35,837 bases of DNA, taken from NCBI GenBank assembly GCA_903892175.1, contig CAITHK010000153.1, positions 1-35,837 on the forward strand. The letters are read 5' to 3'. The DNA is from an uncultured Burkholderiales bacterium (GTDB lineage: Bacteria; Pseudomonadota; Gammaproteobacteria; Burkholderiales; Burkholderiaceae_C). Position numbers and translations under genes: made by a program. How positions within the stretch are numbered: position 1 is the stretch's first letter; each line of letters opens with the position of its first letter. The notes below the pieces were generated by a model that had not been told where the DNA came from, ran no database searches, and saw only the letters and a program-made list of their open reading frames with translations. Shown in pieces: positions 1-9,979 of the stretch.

Positions 1-330
1 ATGTCTGTGCTGTTGCGCTTGCTCTACCCCGCTTGCCCGCACATCAGCGCCAATCTGTGGACGCAATTGGGCTATGCCGGACGTTTGGGCGACTTGCTCG
101 ACACCGCTTGGCCGGAGGTGGACGAGTCGGCGTTGCTGCGTGATGAAATTGAACTCATGCTGCAAATCAACGGCAAATTGCGTGGTGCCGTGCGCGTCAG
201 CGCCACTGCATCGAAGCAAGACATTGAGCAAGCGGCCTTGGCCGCAGAAGCTTTCATCAAGCAAGCCAACGGGGCTGCGCCCAAAAAGGTCATTGTGGTG
301 CCTGGCCGTTTGGTCAACGTGGTGGTTTAA
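1..330 (+). CDS. leuS: Leucyl-tRNA synthetase, C-terminal fragment
   Basis: Leucyl-tRNA synthetase charges tRNA-Leu in the cytoplasm. Only the last 109 or so residues lie in the window; the gene runs off the left edge, and the ATG at base 1 is an internal methionine. The fragment holds the end of the anticodon-binding helical domain (CPHISANLW, matching the CPHI/TPHI stretch of bacterial LeuRS) and the small C-terminal domain with LQINGKLRG and the closing KVIVVPGRLVNVVV, the typical end of LeuRS. lptE follows after 9 bases, the usual betaproteobacterial order leuS-lptE-holA. The catalytic and editing domains are outside the window, so nothing can be said about their integrity. Confidence 0.96.
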   Translation: MSVLLRLLYPACPHISANLWTQLGYAGRLGDLLDTAWPEVDESALLRDEIELMLQINGKLRGAVRVSATASKQDIEQAALAAEAFIKQANGAAPKKVIVVPGRLVNVVV

Positions 331-339
331 AGGTCAGCC

Positions 340-849
340 ATGCACACACGCCGTCGTTTTGCACTTGGCTTGGCTGTTGGAGCCGCCGTGATGTTGGCGG
401 GCTGTGGTTTTGAGCTGCGCCAATCGCCCAACTATGCATTTCGCACGGTTTTCAGCACGGTGCCCGTCAATTCGCCGCTGGGCATCAAGTTGCATCGCAG
501 CTTGACTTCGAGCGGGCAAGTGGAGGTCATCACCGACGCCAGACAAATTGAGCGCGCGCAAATCATCTTTGATCAGTTGGCTGAGTTCCGAGAGAAGGTG
601 GTGGTGGGGCGCACCTCGTCGGGCGCGATCCGTGAATACCAGCTGCGCTTGCGTTATCGCTTTCGGGTGCGCACCCTAGAAGGCAAAGAGTTGATTCCCG
701 AAGCTGAAATCCAGCTCAACCGCGACATCAATTTCAACGAAACCGGCGCCTTGTTCAAAGAGTCGGAAGAAGGCTTGCTCTACCGCGACATGGAAAACGA
801 CTTGGTGCAGCAAATCCAACGTCGCTTGGCCACCTTGCGCCAACTCTGA
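340..849 (+). CDS. lptE: LPS-assembly lipoprotein LptE
   Basis: LptE is an outer-membrane lipoprotein that plugs the LptD barrel and helps insert lipopolysaccharide into the outer leaflet. The 169-residue product begins with a basic n-region (RRR at 4-6), a hydrophobic stretch and the lipobox LAGC at 19-22, so Cys22 is the expected lipidated residue. The mature part starts GFELRQ, as in betaproteobacterial LptE, and the length fits the family. It lies between leuS and holA, the conserved position. An AAAGG-like ribosome site just after the leuS stop supports the ATG at 340. Sequence conservation in this family is low, so the call rests on lipobox, length and synteny together. Confidence 0.93.
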   Translation: MHTRRRFALGLAVGAAVMLAGCGFELRQSPNYAFRTVFSTVPVNSPLGIKLHRSLTSSGQVEVITDARQIERAQIIFDQLAEFREKVVVGRTSSGAIREYQLRLRYRFRVRTLEGKELIPEAEIQLNRDINFNETGALFKESEEGLLYRDMENDLVQQIQRRLATLRQL

Positions 850-857
850 GAGTCGCC

Positions 858-1928
858 ATGCAGATTGCGGCCAACCAACTCGCGCAACACTTGCAGGCGC
901 AAGCCAGCAAAGGCCTGCGCAGCCTCTACACCTTGCACGGCGATGAGCCCTTGTTGCAGCAAGAGGCCACGGACAGCATCCGTCACATCGCGCGCAGCCA
1001 AGGCTTCACCGAGCGAAGCGTCTTCACCGTGGCCGGAGCCCATTTCGATTGGGGCGAAGTGCTGGCCGCCGGTGGTGCCATGAGTTTGTTTGCCGACAAA
1101 CAAATCATTGAAATTCGCATCCCCTCGGGCAAACCTGGCAAAGAGGGCAGTGTGGCTTTGCAGCAGATCGCAGACATGGCGGTGGGCAATGACAGCACCT
1201 TGACCCTGGTGTTGTTGCCGCGCTTGGACAAACAGACCAAGAGCGCTGCGTGGTTTGCCGCACTCGAGAACAACGGCATCAGCGTGCAGATCGATCCGGT
1301 CGAGCGACAGGCGTTGCCGGCCTGGATTGCCCAACGCTTGGCCGCACAGCAACAACGCGTTGCCGAAGGCGAGGCGGGGCAACACACTTTGCAGTTTTTT
1401 GCCGACCGGGTGGAAGGCAATTTGTTGGCGGCACACCAAGAGATTCAGAAATTGGCCTTGCTCTATCCGGCCGGTGAGCTCAGTTTGGAGCAGCTCGAGC
1501 GTGCCGTGCTCAATGTGGCGCGGTACGACGTGTTCAAACTTGCCCAAGCTGTGCTCGGCGGTCAACCTTTGCGCGTGCAGCGCATGTTGGACGGGCTCAA
1601 AGCCGAAGGCGAGGCCGAGGTGCTGGTGCATTACACCTTGGCCGAAGAAATTCGCGCCTTGAAGCGCGTCAAAGACGCCGTAGCCGCAGGCAAGGCCTTG
1701 CCCATGGTGTTGCGCGAACAACGCATTTGGGGCCCGCGTGAGCGCTTGTTTGAGCGTGTGTTGCCGCGCTTGAGCGTGGGCATGCTGGACAAGTTGTTGC
1801 AGTCGGCCCATCAGGTCGACGGCATTGTCAAAGGCCTCAAAGTGCCCGAGTGGCCCACCGACAACTGGCAAGCCCTGCACCGCTTGGCCATGCGCCTGTG
1901 CCGTGCCTGCATGACGCGGTCCGCTTGA
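858..1928 (+). CDS. holA: DNA polymerase III subunit delta
   Basis: The delta subunit belongs to the clamp loader and opens the beta sliding clamp. The 356-residue product is close to the E. coli length (343). Its N-terminus carries [16 protein letters not shown], the delta counterpart of the AAA+ nucleotide-binding segment, which in this subunit does not hydrolyse ATP. The middle has [13 protein letters not shown] and the C-terminal collar region [29 protein letters not shown], ending in a typical helical segment. It starts 8 bases after lptE and precedes proA by 14 bases, so the run is probably transcribed as one unit from upstream of leuS. Confidence 0.95.
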   Translation: MQIAANQLAQHLQAQASKGLRSLYTLHGDEPLLQQEATDSIRHIARSQGFTERSVFTVAGAHFDWGEVLAAGGAMSLFADKQIIEIRIPSGKPGKEGSVALQQIADMAVGNDSTLTLVLLPRLDKQTKSAAWFAALENNGISVQIDPVERQALPAWIAQRLAAQQQRVAEGEAGQHTLQFFADRVEGNLLAAHQEIQKLALLYPAGELSLEQLERAVLNVARYDVFKLAQAVLGGQPLRVQRMLDGLKAEGEAEVLVHYTLAEEIRALKRVKDAVAAGKALPMVLREQRIWGPRERLFERVLPRLSVGMLDKLLQSAHQVDGIVKGLKVPEWPTDNWQALHRLAMRLCRACMTRSA

Positions 1929-1942
1929 AGGAAAATAACCCC

Positions 1943-3223
1943 ATGACACCACACACACTTGCCGAGCAGATGCAGCTTTTGGGCGCGCAGGCCAAAACCG
2001 CTGCCGCCCAGATGGCCAAAGCCTCTGCGGCTTTGAAAAGCCAAGCGCTGCGTAACTTGGCTGGCTTGTTGCGTGCCAACGTCGACGCCTTGCAAATCGA
2101 CAACGCCAAAGACATCACCCGAGCCACTGCGGCAGGCCTGGAGGCTCCCATGGTGGATCGCCTCAAGCTCAGCCCCAAGGTGCTGGAGACCTGCGCACAA
2201 GGCTGCGAACAACTTGCCACCATGCCCGATGTGATTGGTGAAATCATTGGTATGAAGCAACAACCCAGCGGCATTCGCGTGGGTCAAATGCGTGTGCCCA
2301 TTGGCGTGTTCGGCATGATTTTCGAGAGCCGACCCAACGTCACGATCGAAGCTGCGTCTCTGGCCATCAAGAGCGGCAACGCCTGCATCTTGCGTGGCGG
2401 TTCAGAAGCCATCGAATCCAACAAGGCCCTGGCCATGCTGGTGCAGCAAGCTTTGGTGGCGGCTGGTTTGCCCGCCGAAGCCGTTCAGTTGGTGCCCACT
2501 ACCGACCGCGAAGCCGTGGGCCATTTGATTGCCATGCCGCAGTTTGTCGACGTCATCATTCCGCGCGGTGGCAAAGGCTTGATTGAGCGCATCAGCCGCG
2601 ACGCCAAGGTGCCCGTCATCAAACACCTCGATGGCAACTGCCACACCTATGTGGACGACCCCTGCGATGTGGACATGGCCGTGACGGTCACAGACAACGC
2701 CAAAACCCAAAAGTACAGCCCCTGCAACGCCAGTGAAAGCTTGTTGGTGGCGCGTGGTGTGGCTGCCGCTTTTCTGCCGCGCATCGGTCAAGTGTTTGCC
2801 GACAAAGGCGTAGAAATGCGCTGCTGCCCCGAGGCCCGTGCCTTGCTGGCGGGTGTCCAAGGCGCACACCTCAAAGACGCCACCGAGCAAGATTGGTTTG
2901 AGGAATACCTTGGGCCCATCGTCAGCATCAAGGTGGTCGACGGCTTGGATGCGGCGATTGACCACATCAACCACTACGGCAGCCACCACACCGAAGCCAT
3001 CCTCACTCGCGACCACATGCATGCCCAGCGTTTCTTGCGCGAGGTCGACTCGTCGAGTGTCATGGTCAACGCCAGCACCCGATTTGCCGATGGCTTTGAA
3101 TATGGTTTGGGTGCAGAAATAGGTATTTCTACTGACAAATTCCATGCCCGCGGTCCTGTGGGGATTGAAGGACTGACTTCACTGAAGTACGTGGTGTTGG
3201 GACAGGGCGAAATCCGCCTTTGA
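1943..3223 (+). CDS. proA: Gamma-glutamyl phosphate reductase
   Basis: ProA reduces gamma-glutamyl phosphate to glutamate semialdehyde with NADPH, the second step of proline synthesis. I chose the ATG at 1943 (426 residues) over in-frame codons upstream inside holA, because GAAGGAAA lies just ahead of it and [18 protein letters not shown] matches the family's start. Diagnostic segments are [28 protein letters not shown], the catalytic cysteine at about residue 261 in [13 protein letters not shown], and the end segment [17 protein letters not shown] followed by [16 protein letters not shown]. proB is not in the window. The holA-proA adjacency is common in Burkholderiales. Confidence 0.97.
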   Translation: MTPHTLAEQMQLLGAQAKTAAAQMAKASAALKSQALRNLAGLLRANVDALQIDNAKDITRATAAGLEAPMVDRLKLSPKVLETCAQGCEQLATMPDVIGEIIGMKQQPSGIRVGQMRVPIGVFGMIFESRPNVTIEAASLAIKSGNACILRGGSEAIESNKALAMLVQQALVAAGLPAEAVQLVPTTDREAVGHLIAMPQFVDVIIPRGGKGLIERISRDAKVPVIKHLDGNCHTYVDDPCDVDMAVTVTDNAKTQKYSPCNASESLLVARGVAAAFLPRIGQVFADKGVEMRCCPEARALLAGVQGAHLKDATEQDWFEEYLGPIVSIKVVDGLDAAIDHINHYGSHHTEAILTRDHMHAQRFLREVDSSSVMVNASTRFADGFEYGLGAEIGISTDKFHARGPVGIEGLTSLKYVVLGQGEIRL

Positions 3224-3253
3224 GACAGTTCAATGACAGGGCCAGGCCCGACG

Positions 3254-3300
3254 CTGTGAAGCTCGGTGCAAGGTCCTAGAATTGCCCTCCACTAGAAGGA
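3254..3300 (+). promoter_or_regulatory. Possible sigma-70 promoter and ribosome site of gshA
   Basis: The 81-base gap between proA and gshA holds a good -10-like hexamer TAGAAT (3277-3282), with a weak -35-like CTGTGA 17 bases upstream (3254-3259). AGAAGGA (3294-3300) is a strong Shine-Dalgarno four bases before the gshA ATG. The -35 match is poor (3 of 6), so only the ribosome site is firm. Confidence 0.4.
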
Positions 3301-3304
3301 CACC

Positions 3305-4600
3305 ATGGTTCCCCACCTCATCACGGCCTTGACGGGCCCCATCAACGAGCTTGAGCAACGCATCCTCGACTCCATGCCCGCCATTGAGCGCTGGTTTCGC
3401 TTGGAATGGATGGAGCACACCCCGCCGTTTTACAGCTCGGTGGACATTCGCAATGCAGGCTTCAAGCTCGCCCCGGTTGACACCAACCTCTACCCCGGCG
3501 GCTGGAACAACCTCACCCCTGAGATGCTGCCTTTGGCGGTGCAAGCTGCGATGGCCGCGATTGAAAAAATCTGCCCCGAAGCACGCAACCTGTTGGTCAT
3601 CCCAGAGAACCACACCCGCAACACCTTCTATCTGTCGAACGTCGCGCAGCTCCAGCGCATCTTTCACATGGCTGGGTTGAATGTGCGCATTGGCTCGATC
3701 AATCCTGAGATCAAAGAAACCACTACCATCGAGTTGCCCACCGGAGACCATGTCACCCTTGAGCCTGTGATTCGCAGCAAACGCCGCTTGGGCCTCAAAG
3801 ACTTTGACCCCTGCACCATCTTGCTCAACAACGACTTGAGCGCGGGCATTCCCGGCATCTTGGAAGACTTGCACGAGCAGTATTTGTTGCCGCCTTTGCA
3901 TGCGGGCTGGAGCGTGCGCCGCAAGAGCAAACACTTTGAATGCTACGAAGAAGTGGCCAAACGCTTTGGCAAGCTGTTGGGCATCGACCCTTGGTTGATC
4001 AATCCGATGTTCAACCAGTGCGGCGAAGTGGACTTTGCCGAAGGCACGGGCATGGAGTGCTTGCAAACCAATGTGGACGCCTTGCTCACCAAGATCAAGC
4101 GCAAATACAAAGAGTACGGCATCCAAGAAAAACCATTCGTCATCGTCAAAGCCGACAACGGCACCTATGGCATGGGCATCATGACGGTGCGTGATGTCAA
4201 AGACTTGGACGCTTTGAACCGCAGAACGCGCAACAAAATGAGCGTGGTCAAAGACGGACAGGCGGTCAACCAAGTGATCATCCAAGAGGGTGTGCTCACC
4301 TATGAGCGCTTGAACGACGCGGTGGCCGAACCCGTGGTCTACATGATGGACCGCTATGTGGTGGGCGGCTTCTACCGCGTGCACGCCGACCGTGGCATTG
4401 ACGAGAATTTGAACGCCCCCGGCGCCAGTTTTGTGCCCTTGGCCTTTGAGCAAAGCGCGCACACGCCGCAGCCCGGCGTCAAGCCTGGTGCGAGCACGCC
4501 CAACCGTTTCTACATGTATGGGGTGATTGGCCGTTTGGCCATGTTGGCCGCGAGTTACGAACTCGAAGCGACCGACCCCGAAGCTGAAAATTACGACTGA
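3305..4600 (+). CDS. gshA: Glutamate-cysteine ligase, proteobacterial GshA type
   Basis: This enzyme joins glutamate and cysteine using ATP, the first step of glutathione synthesis in the cytoplasm. The 431-residue product belongs to the short family first described from Acidithiobacillus and common in betaproteobacteria, unrelated in length to the E. coli enzyme (about 518). Recognisable stretches are [40 protein letters not shown] and [15 protein letters not shown], the last like an ATP-grasp nucleotide loop. A strong AGAAGGA ribosome site precedes the ATG at 3305. It is followed after 5 bases by kup and then by gshB, so both glutathione enzymes probably share a transcript. The N-terminus and end ([14 protein letters not shown]) are intact. 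Confidence 0.93.
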   Translation: MVPHLITALTGPINELEQRILDSMPAIERWFRLEWMEHTPPFYSSVDIRNAGFKLAPVDTNLYPGGWNNLTPEMLPLAVQAAMAAIEKICPEARNLLVIPENHTRNTFYLSNVAQLQRIFHMAGLNVRIGSINPEIKETTTIELPTGDHVTLEPVIRSKRRLGLKDFDPCTILLNNDLSAGIPGILEDLHEQYLLPPLHAGWSVRRKSKHFECYEEVAKRFGKLLGIDPWLINPMFNQCGEVDFAEGTGMECLQTNVDALLTKIKRKYKEYGIQEKPFVIVKADNGTYGMGIMTVRDVKDLDALNRRTRNKMSVVKDGQAVNQVIIQEGVLTYERLNDAVAEPVVYMMDRYVVGGFYRVHADRGIDENLNAPGASFVPLAFEQSAHTPQPGVKPGASTPNRFYMYGVIGRLAMLAASYELEATDPEAENYD

Positions 4601-4608
4601 GGTTCATG

Positions 4609-6480
4609 ATGGAACAAATCCAAAAATCATCACTGACGGCACTGACACTAGGCGCGATTGGCGTTGTCTATGGCGACATCGGCACTTCTCCTTTGTATGC
4701 GTTCAAAGAGGTTTTCGCCAGCGCGCACGTGCCTATCAATGAGGCCAATATTCTGGGTGTGTTGTCCTTGTTTTTCTGGACACTGACCATCATCGTTTCA
4801 CTGAAATATGTGGCCCTCATCATGCGTGCGGACAACCAAGGCGAGGGAGGGCTGATGTCCTTGCTTGCTTTGGCCTCACAAGCCGTCAAAGACTCACCCC
4901 GTGCCAACCAAGTGCTGTTGATCACAGGCGTTTTTGGCGTGGCACTGTTTTTTGGTGATGGCGTGATTACCCCAGCCATTTCAGTGCTCTCGGCCGTTGA
5001 GGGTCTTGAAATCGTCACGCCTGAAGCCAAACCTTATGTGGTGCCAATTTCGTTGGTGGTGTTGGCCATGCTGTTTTTGATGCAGCGCCGTGGGACGGCC
5101 GACATCGGCAAATTGTTTGGCCCCATCATGGTGGTCTGGTTTCTGGTCATTGGTTACTTTGGCTTGATTTCGGTGCTGGAAAATCCAGCGGTATTAGCCG
5201 CGGTCAACCCTGCCCATGCACTGCGTTTTGCTCTGCAAAACCATGGTTTGGCCTTTCTGACTTTGGGCGCTGTTTTCTTGTGCGTCACAGGTGCTGAGGC
5301 CTTGTATGCAGACATGGGCCACTTCGGTAAAACGCCGATTCAACTGGCTTGGTTTTACATGATCATGCCCACGCTGATGCTAAATTACTTTGGTCAAGGT
5401 GCATTGGTGTTGGCCGATCCTGTAGCGGCTGAAAATCCTTTTTTCCTGTTGTTCCCAGACTGGGCTTTGTTGCCCATGGTGGTCTTGGCAACTGCAGCAA
5501 CGGTGATCGCTTCGCAAGCCTTGATTTCGGGTGCGTTTTCAGCCACCAAGCAAACCATTCAGCTGGGATTTTTGCCACGCATGAGCATCATGCACACATC
5601 CACCACAGACACAGGGCAAATCTATGTGCCCGCAGTGAACTGGACCTTGTTTGGCGGCGTTGTTTTGGCGGTGACGCTCTTTGGCTCGTCCACCGCGTTG
5701 GCGGCTGCCTATGGCATTTCCGTGAGCTTGGTGATGGTCATTACCACCTTGATGACTTATTTTGTGATTCGTCATGGCTGGGGCTATCCTTTGTGGATGT
5801 GCCTGCCAGCAACGGCTTTGTTTTTAACTGTCGATGTGGGCTTTTTCATTTCTAACTCATTGAAATTTTTCCAAGGCGGTTGGTTTCCCATCGCCATGGC
5901 GATCGCCTTGTTTGTCATGCTCGCCACTTGGAAAGAAGGTCGGCGTTTATTGCGCATGGCCGTTCGCACGCATGGCATGGACTTGCAGATCTTTTTGGAG
6001 TCAGTGTTCGCACATCCGCCCACACGCGTGGAAGGTACGGCGGTGTTTTTGACGGCAGAGGCCGAAACAGTGCCTAACTCCATCTTGCACAACCTCAAGC
6101 ACAACAAAGTGCTCCATGCTCAAAACTTGTTTGTGACGGTGCGCAGCCTTGAGGTGCCTTGGGTGGACATTTCTCAAAGGATAGAAGCCCAATCCCTGGG
6201 CAACGACTGTTGGAAGGTTTTCTTGAACTACGGTTTCAAAGATGACCCCGATGTGCCCAGTGGTTTGGCGCTGTTGAGTGGTAAGGGCTGTGATATCAAT
6301 CCCATGACAACAAGTTATTTCTTGTCACGCGATCGCGTGGTTCCGACCGTGGGCAGCGGCATGGTCCCATGGCGCGAAAAACTATTCGCGCAAATGCACC
6401 TCAACGCCAGTTCTGCCGCCGACTTCTTGAACCTGCCCAGCAACTCGGTGGTCGAGTTGGGTAGCAAGATCGAGATTTAA
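4609..6480 (+). CDS. kup: Low-affinity potassium transporter Kup
   Basis: Kup imports K+ with protons across the inner membrane. The product (623 residues) has the usual length (E. coli 622). It has about twelve membrane segments in the first 430 residues and a cytoplasmic C-terminal domain. Family signatures are [20 protein letters not shown] near the start, [19 protein letters not shown], and [16 protein letters not shown]. Two adjacent ATGs exist (4606 and 4609); the second stands six bases from the GAGG at 4599-4602 and is preferred, though one residue more is possible. It is placed between gshA (5 bases away) and gshB (3 bases away), so all three are probably one transcript. The remainder of the protein shows no damage. 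Confidence 0.96.
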   Translation: MEQIQKSSLTALTLGAIGVVYGDIGTSPLYAFKEVFASAHVPINEANILGVLSLFFWTLTIIVSLKYVALIMRADNQGEGGLMSLLALASQAVKDSPRANQVLLITGVFGVALFFGDGVITPAISVLSAVEGLEIVTPEAKPYVVPISLVVLAMLFLMQRRGTADIGKLFGPIMVVWFLVIGYFGLISVLENPAVLAAVNPAHALRFALQNHGLAFLTLGAVFLCVTGAEALYADMGHFGKTPIQLAWFYMIMPTLMLNYFGQGALVLADPVAAENPFFLLFPDWALLPMVVLATAATVIASQALISGAFSATKQTIQLGFLPRMSIMHTSTTDTGQIYVPAVNWTLFGGVVLAVTLFGSSTALAAAYGISVSLVMVITTLMTYFVIRHGWGYPLWMCLPATALFLTVDVGFFISNSLKFFQGGWFPIAMAIALFVMLATWKEGRRLLRMAVRTHGMDLQIFLESVFAHPPTRVEGTAVFLTAEAETVPNSILHNLKHNKVLHAQNLFVTVRSLEVPWVDISQRIEAQSLGNDCWKVFLNYGFKDDPDVPSGLALLSGKGCDINPMTTSYFLSRDRVVPTVGSGMVPWREKLFAQMHLNASSAADFLNLPSNSVVELGSKIEI

Positions 6481-6483
6481 AAC

Positions 6484-7434
6484 ATGCACATCCTCTTCGT
6501 GGCAGACCCACTGGCGTCTTTCAAAATTTACAAAGACACCACTTTTGCCATGATGCGCGAAGCACAACAACGTGGCCACCACGTGTTGGCCTGTGAGCCA
6601 CACGACATCTTGTGGCAAAGTGGCCAGAAAGTCACCACGCGGGCCCAGCGCATTCGTCTCACCGGCGAGGCCGATACATGGTTTGAGGTGCAAGGTGTTG
6701 ACGAGCACTTGGCCTTGCACAGCGTAGACGCGGTGATCATGCGCAAAGACCCGCCGTTCGACAGCGAATACTTTTACGCCACCCACTTGCTAGAGCAAGC
6801 CGAGCGCGAAGGCGCCCAGGTGTTCAACAAGCCCGCCGCCTTGCGCGACCATCCCGAGAAGTTGGCCATTCTGGAGTTCGCGCAATTCATCAGCCCGACG
6901 CTGGTGACGCGCGATGCACAAGCCATCAAACACTTTCATGCCCAGCACCAAGACATCATCTTGAAGCCGCTCGACGGCATGGGTGGGATGGGCATTTTTC
7001 GTGTCAAATCTGATGGTTTGAACCTCGGTGCCATCATCGAAACCCTCAACCGTGACGGCGCCCAAACCGTGATGGTGCAAAAGTTTTTGCCAGCCATTGC
7101 ACAGGGCGACAAACGCGTGCTGGTGATTGGGGGCCAGGTGGTGCCTTATTGCTTGGCACGGATTCCTCAAGGCGGTGAAGTGCGTGGCAACTTGGCCGCA
7201 GGTGGCAAAGGCGTGGCACAAGCCATCTCACCACGCGACCGCGAAATTGCCGAGACGCTGGGCCCGGTGCTGGCTGCACGTGGTTTGTTGCTGGTGGGTT
7301 TGGATGTGATTGGTGACTGCTTGACCGAGGTGAACGTCACCAGCCCTACGTGCTTTCAAGAAATTTTTGATCAAACCGGCTGCAACGTGGCGGCTTTGTT
7401 TGTGGACGCTCTGGAGGCGGCGGTGCGTTGCTGA
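6484..7434 (+). CDS. gshB: Glutathione synthetase
   Basis: GshB adds glycine to gamma-glutamylcysteine using ATP, completing glutathione. The 316-residue product has the family N-terminus (MHILFVADPLASFKIYKDTT) and the prokaryotic ATP-grasp domain. Matching parts are MRKDPPFDSEYFYATHLLE, ILKPLDGMGGMGIF (nucleotide loop), VLVIGGQVVPYCLARIP, GEVRGNLAAGGKG and VGLDVIGDCLTEVNVTSPT, which holds metal-binding acidic and Asn residues. The start is three bases after the kup stop with only a weak ribosome site, which suggests translational coupling to kup. It converges with the amidotransferase gene, leaving six bases and no visible terminator. Confidence 0.96.
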   Translation: MHILFVADPLASFKIYKDTTFAMMREAQQRGHHVLACEPHDILWQSGQKVTTRAQRIRLTGEADTWFEVQGVDEHLALHSVDAVIMRKDPPFDSEYFYATHLLEQAEREGAQVFNKPAALRDHPEKLAILEFAQFISPTLVTRDAQAIKHFHAQHQDIILKPLDGMGGMGIFRVKSDGLNLGAIIETLNRDGAQTVMVQKFLPAIAQGDKRVLVIGGQVVPYCLARIPQGGEVRGNLAAGGKGVAQAISPRDREIAETLGPVLAARGLLLVGLDVIGDCLTEVNVTSPTCFQEIFDQTGCNVAALFVDALEAAVRC

Positions 7435-7440
7435 ATCGTT

Positions 7441-8220
7441 TCAAGCCGCAACAACTTCCCCATCCACAAACACCTTCAACTCACCCGGTGCAAACGGCGT
7501 CCACACCTCGTTGGTGGTCAGCGGTGCAGTCACCACCACAGCCACGCGGTCATCGGGCGAGGCATGTTCCGCCAAGTTGATGCTCATATCTTGGTCACTC
7601 AAGGTGGCGGTGGCAAATGGGTGGCGCCGCTCGATGTAGCACAAGTGGGTGGAGGCATGGGCCCACAGCGCCTGGCCGTTGGAGAGTAAAAAGTTGAAGG
7701 TGCCATGCTTGGCAATGCGGGGCACCAACTCGCGCAGCGTGAGTGTGAGCTCTGCCACCGAGGGCACACTGGCGTGTGATTTGGCCAGCTCTTGCATCAG
7801 CCAGCAAAACGCTTGTTCGCTGTCGGTCTGACCCACCGGTTTGAAGTTGCCGTGCAAGCGAGGCGCATAGTTTTCTAAATTGCCGTTGTGCGCAAACACC
7901 CAGTAGCGGCCCCAGAGTTCGCGCACAAACGGATGGCAGTTTTCCAGCGCCACCTTGCCTTGCGTGGCCTTGCGAATGTGAGAAATCACGTTGCGGCTTT
8001 TGATCGGGTAGCGACGAATTAGCTCGGCCACCGGCGAGGTGCTGGCCGGTAAGTGGTCGATGAAGTGGCGCAAACCTCGGTCTTGCTCAGAGCCTTCAAA
8101 AAACGCAATACCCCAACCATCGGCGTGGTGGTCGGTGACCCCCGCGCGCTGTGCAAACCCGCTGAAGCTGAACGTCGCATCGGTGGGGTTTTTGCAGTTG
8201 AGGCCGAGGAGTTGACACAT
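7441..8220 (-). CDS. Class II glutamine amidotransferase, YafJ-like
   Basis: This 259-residue protein is a stand-alone N-terminal-nucleophile glutamine amidotransferase domain of the YafJ/EgtC-related kind. After removal of Met1 the expected nucleophile is Cys2 (MCQLLGLNCKNP). The middle has ADGWGIAFFEG, VISHIRKATQG, FAHNGNLENY and TDSEQAFCWLM, the substrate-pocket motifs of this fold. It would release ammonia from glutamine, but no partner synthase domain is attached and the acceptor is unknown. It is the last gene of a minus-strand operon, starting six bases after the MFS transporter stop. Family membership is firm; the substrate and physiological role cannot be read from the sequence. Confidence 0.88.
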   Translation of the reverse strand: MCQLLGLNCKNPTDATFSFSGFAQRAGVTDHHADGWGIAFFEGSEQDRGLRHFIDHLPASTSPVAELIRRYPIKSRNVISHIRKATQGKVALENCHPFVRELWGRYWVFAHNGNLENYAPRLHGNFKPVGQTDSEQAFCWLMQELAKSHASVPSVAELTLTLRELVPRIAKHGTFNFLLSNGQALWAHASTHLCYIERRHPFATATLSDQDMSINLAEHASPDDRVAVVVTAPLTTNEVWTPFAPGELKVFVDGEVVAA

Positions 8221-8226
8221 GGTGGT

Positions 8227-9699
8227 TTATTTTGCTTCAGCAAGTGCCGGGTGACGGACGTCTCGGATTTTCCAGGCGGCCAACATGGCGAGCGAACACA
8301 CGGCCGCCAAGATCAAAAATACTTCGTCAAACGCTGCCAGCCGATGCAGTGAGAGCTGGGTATTGGCCAGTGTGTCGCCATGTGCAGCCAAACGCCACTC
8401 CAGCAAGATACCGCACAAGCTCACGCCGGCGGCGCCGCCAAGCATGCGCAAAAAGTTGATGGTGCTCGCACCCTGCGGAATCAAGTGCGTGTCCAAACTG
8501 CGCATGGCGCCAATGTTGAGTGAGGGCAATACAAATCCCAAGCCAATGCGCCCCAGCACGGCCAGCAGCACCAACACCCACAGCGTGGTTTGCAAATTCA
8601 CGATCAACATCAGCGCAAACGACAGCGCCAACAGGGCCAGCCCAAAGCTCACCAGCAAATGTGTGGGATGGGTGCTGGAGTAGCGGCCCACGATGGCAAT
8701 GGTCAAGGCCAACACCAAGCCTGCGGGCAGCAGCAAGGTGCCTACGTGGCTGGCAGACAGCCCAAGCCCCAATTGCAGATAGACCGGAATCAAATAGGTC
8801 GAGCCAAACAAGGCAATGCCATAGATGAAGGCCACCACCGTGCCCATGGCGAATGGGCGGTGGGCAAACAATGCCAAGTTCATCAGGGGTAGACCGTCGC
8901 GGGCCATTTGCCAGCGTTGCCAGGCAATGAAGCCCACCAAGCAGCCCAGGGTGGCCAACAGCAGCACGGCCGACAGACGGTACTCAGCACGGTGCAGCAG
9001 TACCAGCCCATTGAGCAGGCACAAGGTGCCAACGGTGGCCAGTGCTAACCCACCCACATCCAAGGTGGGTTTGCCGTGGTTGGCACTCACCCCCCCCGGT
9101 GCGCTGGTGGGCACATAGCGGTGCGACAGCCACAGCGAGGCCGCGCAGAACGGAACCACCATGAAGAACAGGGAACGCCAGCCAAACATGTCCACCAACA
9201 AGCCCCCAATGCTGGGGCCAATGGCCGGGGCCAACACCACCCCCATGCCAAACCAGCTGTTGGCCCGCCCTTGTTCTGACGTGTCAAAGGCCCGCAAGAT
9301 GATGATGGCGGGGATGGGCTGCACCACACCTGCGGCCAAACCTTCGGCCACGCGCGCCACCAACACCCAGTTGTAGTCGGTAGACAAGCCGCCCGCAACA
9401 CCTGCGCTGGCCAGCAGCAACATGCAGCCGGTATAGGTGCGGCGGTAGCCAAAGCGCACCAGCAGCCAAGGGGTGGTCAGCATCGACACGGTCATGGCCA
9501 CCATGAAGCCAGAGCTCACCCACTGCGCTTGCTCTTGGCCGATGGCGAATTGCCGGCTCATGTCCGGAATGCCCACGTTCATGATGGTCGACGAAATGAT
9601 GGCCGCCATTGAACCGATCATCACCGTGGCCAGCAACAACCAACGGTGACGGGTGCCGTAACGACTTTGCAATTCGGCCAGTGAGCCGCGATCAGACAT
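8227..9699 (-). CDS. MFS drug/solute exporter, DHA2 (EmrB-like) family
   Basis: The product is a 490-residue polytopic inner-membrane protein with roughly 14 hydrophobic segments, as in proton-driven DHA2 exporters. Typical pieces are SSTIMNVGIPDMSRQF in helix 1, AQWVSSGFMVAMTVSM, LLVRFGYRRTY (the loop 2-3 motif A region) and GMGVVLAPAIGPSIGGLLVD (motif C, antiporter signature). I chose the ATG at 9699 rather than one 23 codons upstream, because it overlaps the stop of the preceding CWC gene (ATGTCTGA), a coupling arrangement. No EmrA-like membrane-fusion partner is adjacent. The coding strand contains a run of eight G (9090-9097) inside the reading frame. Substrate unknown. Confidence 0.88.
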   Translation of the reverse strand: MSDRGSLAELQSRYGTRHRWLLLATVMIGSMAAIISSTIMNVGIPDMSRQFAIGQEQAQWVSSGFMVAMTVSMLTTPWLLVRFGYRRTYTGCMLLLASAGVAGGLSTDYNWVLVARVAEGLAAGVVQPIPAIIILRAFDTSEQGRANSWFGMGVVLAPAIGPSIGGLLVDMFGWRSLFFMVVPFCAASLWLSHRYVPTSAPGGVSANHGKPTLDVGGLALATVGTLCLLNGLVLLHRAEYRLSAVLLLATLGCLVGFIAWQRWQMARDGLPLMNLALFAHRPFAMGTVVAFIYGIALFGSTYLIPVYLQLGLGLSASHVGTLLLPAGLVLALTIAIVGRYSSTHPTHLLVSFGLALLALSFALMLIVNLQTTLWVLVLLAVLGRIGLGFVLPSLNIGAMRSLDTHLIPQGASTINFLRMLGGAAGVSLCGILLEWRLAAHGDTLANTQLSLHRLAAFDEVFLILAAVCSLAMLAAWKIRDVRHPALAEAK

Positions 9700-9934
9700 G
9701 GTGTGTGCCTGGGGTCGCTGCGTCTTGCCGTGCGCAAGTTTCACAAATGCAGGCTTTGCGCTCGGCATTGGATGGCACGCGTGCCAACAGCTCGGCTGAA
9801 AAGCCCACGTTCACGCACCAGCACGCTTGAACAGCTTGACCCGTGGCTTTGGCAATTTCCATTGCACACCCGTTGGGATCGCCACACAAGGGACAGGTGC
9901 GGGGGTCAACAGAGACAACGGGCAAAAAGGACAT
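9692..9934 (-). CDS. Cysteine-rich CWC family small protein
   Basis: An 80-residue protein rich in cysteine: C14-x2-C17, C23, then the C38-W39-C40 motif that names the family, then C62-x-C64-x2-C67. The spacing suggests metal binding (zinc or iron-sulfur), but no function is established for the family as far as I know. I chose the ATG at 9934 (MSFLPVVSVDPRTCPLCG) because family members begin shortly before the first CxxC. An in-frame ATG at 9964 would add ten residues. Its stop overlaps the start of the MFS gene, so both are probably translated together. It diverges from the photolyase-like gene with 45 bases between the starts. Confidence 0.8.
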   Translation of the reverse strand: MSFLPVVSVDPRTCPLCGDPNGCAMEIAKATGQAVQACWCVNVGFSAELLARVPSNAERKACICETCARQDAATPGTHHV

Positions 9935-9946
9935 GGTCAAAGTGTA
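9935..9946 (-). promoter_or_regulatory. -10-like element next to the CWC gene start (possible leaderless promoter)
   Basis: On the minus strand TACACT (9941-9946) lies exactly six bases before the CWC ATG, with no Shine-Dalgarno between. A transcript initiated at the normal distance from this hexamer would begin at or next to the ATG. No convincing -35 is seen. Confidence 0.35.
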
Positions 9947-9979
9947 GCGAGGCAGAGCGGGCACAATTCACTCACTGTG

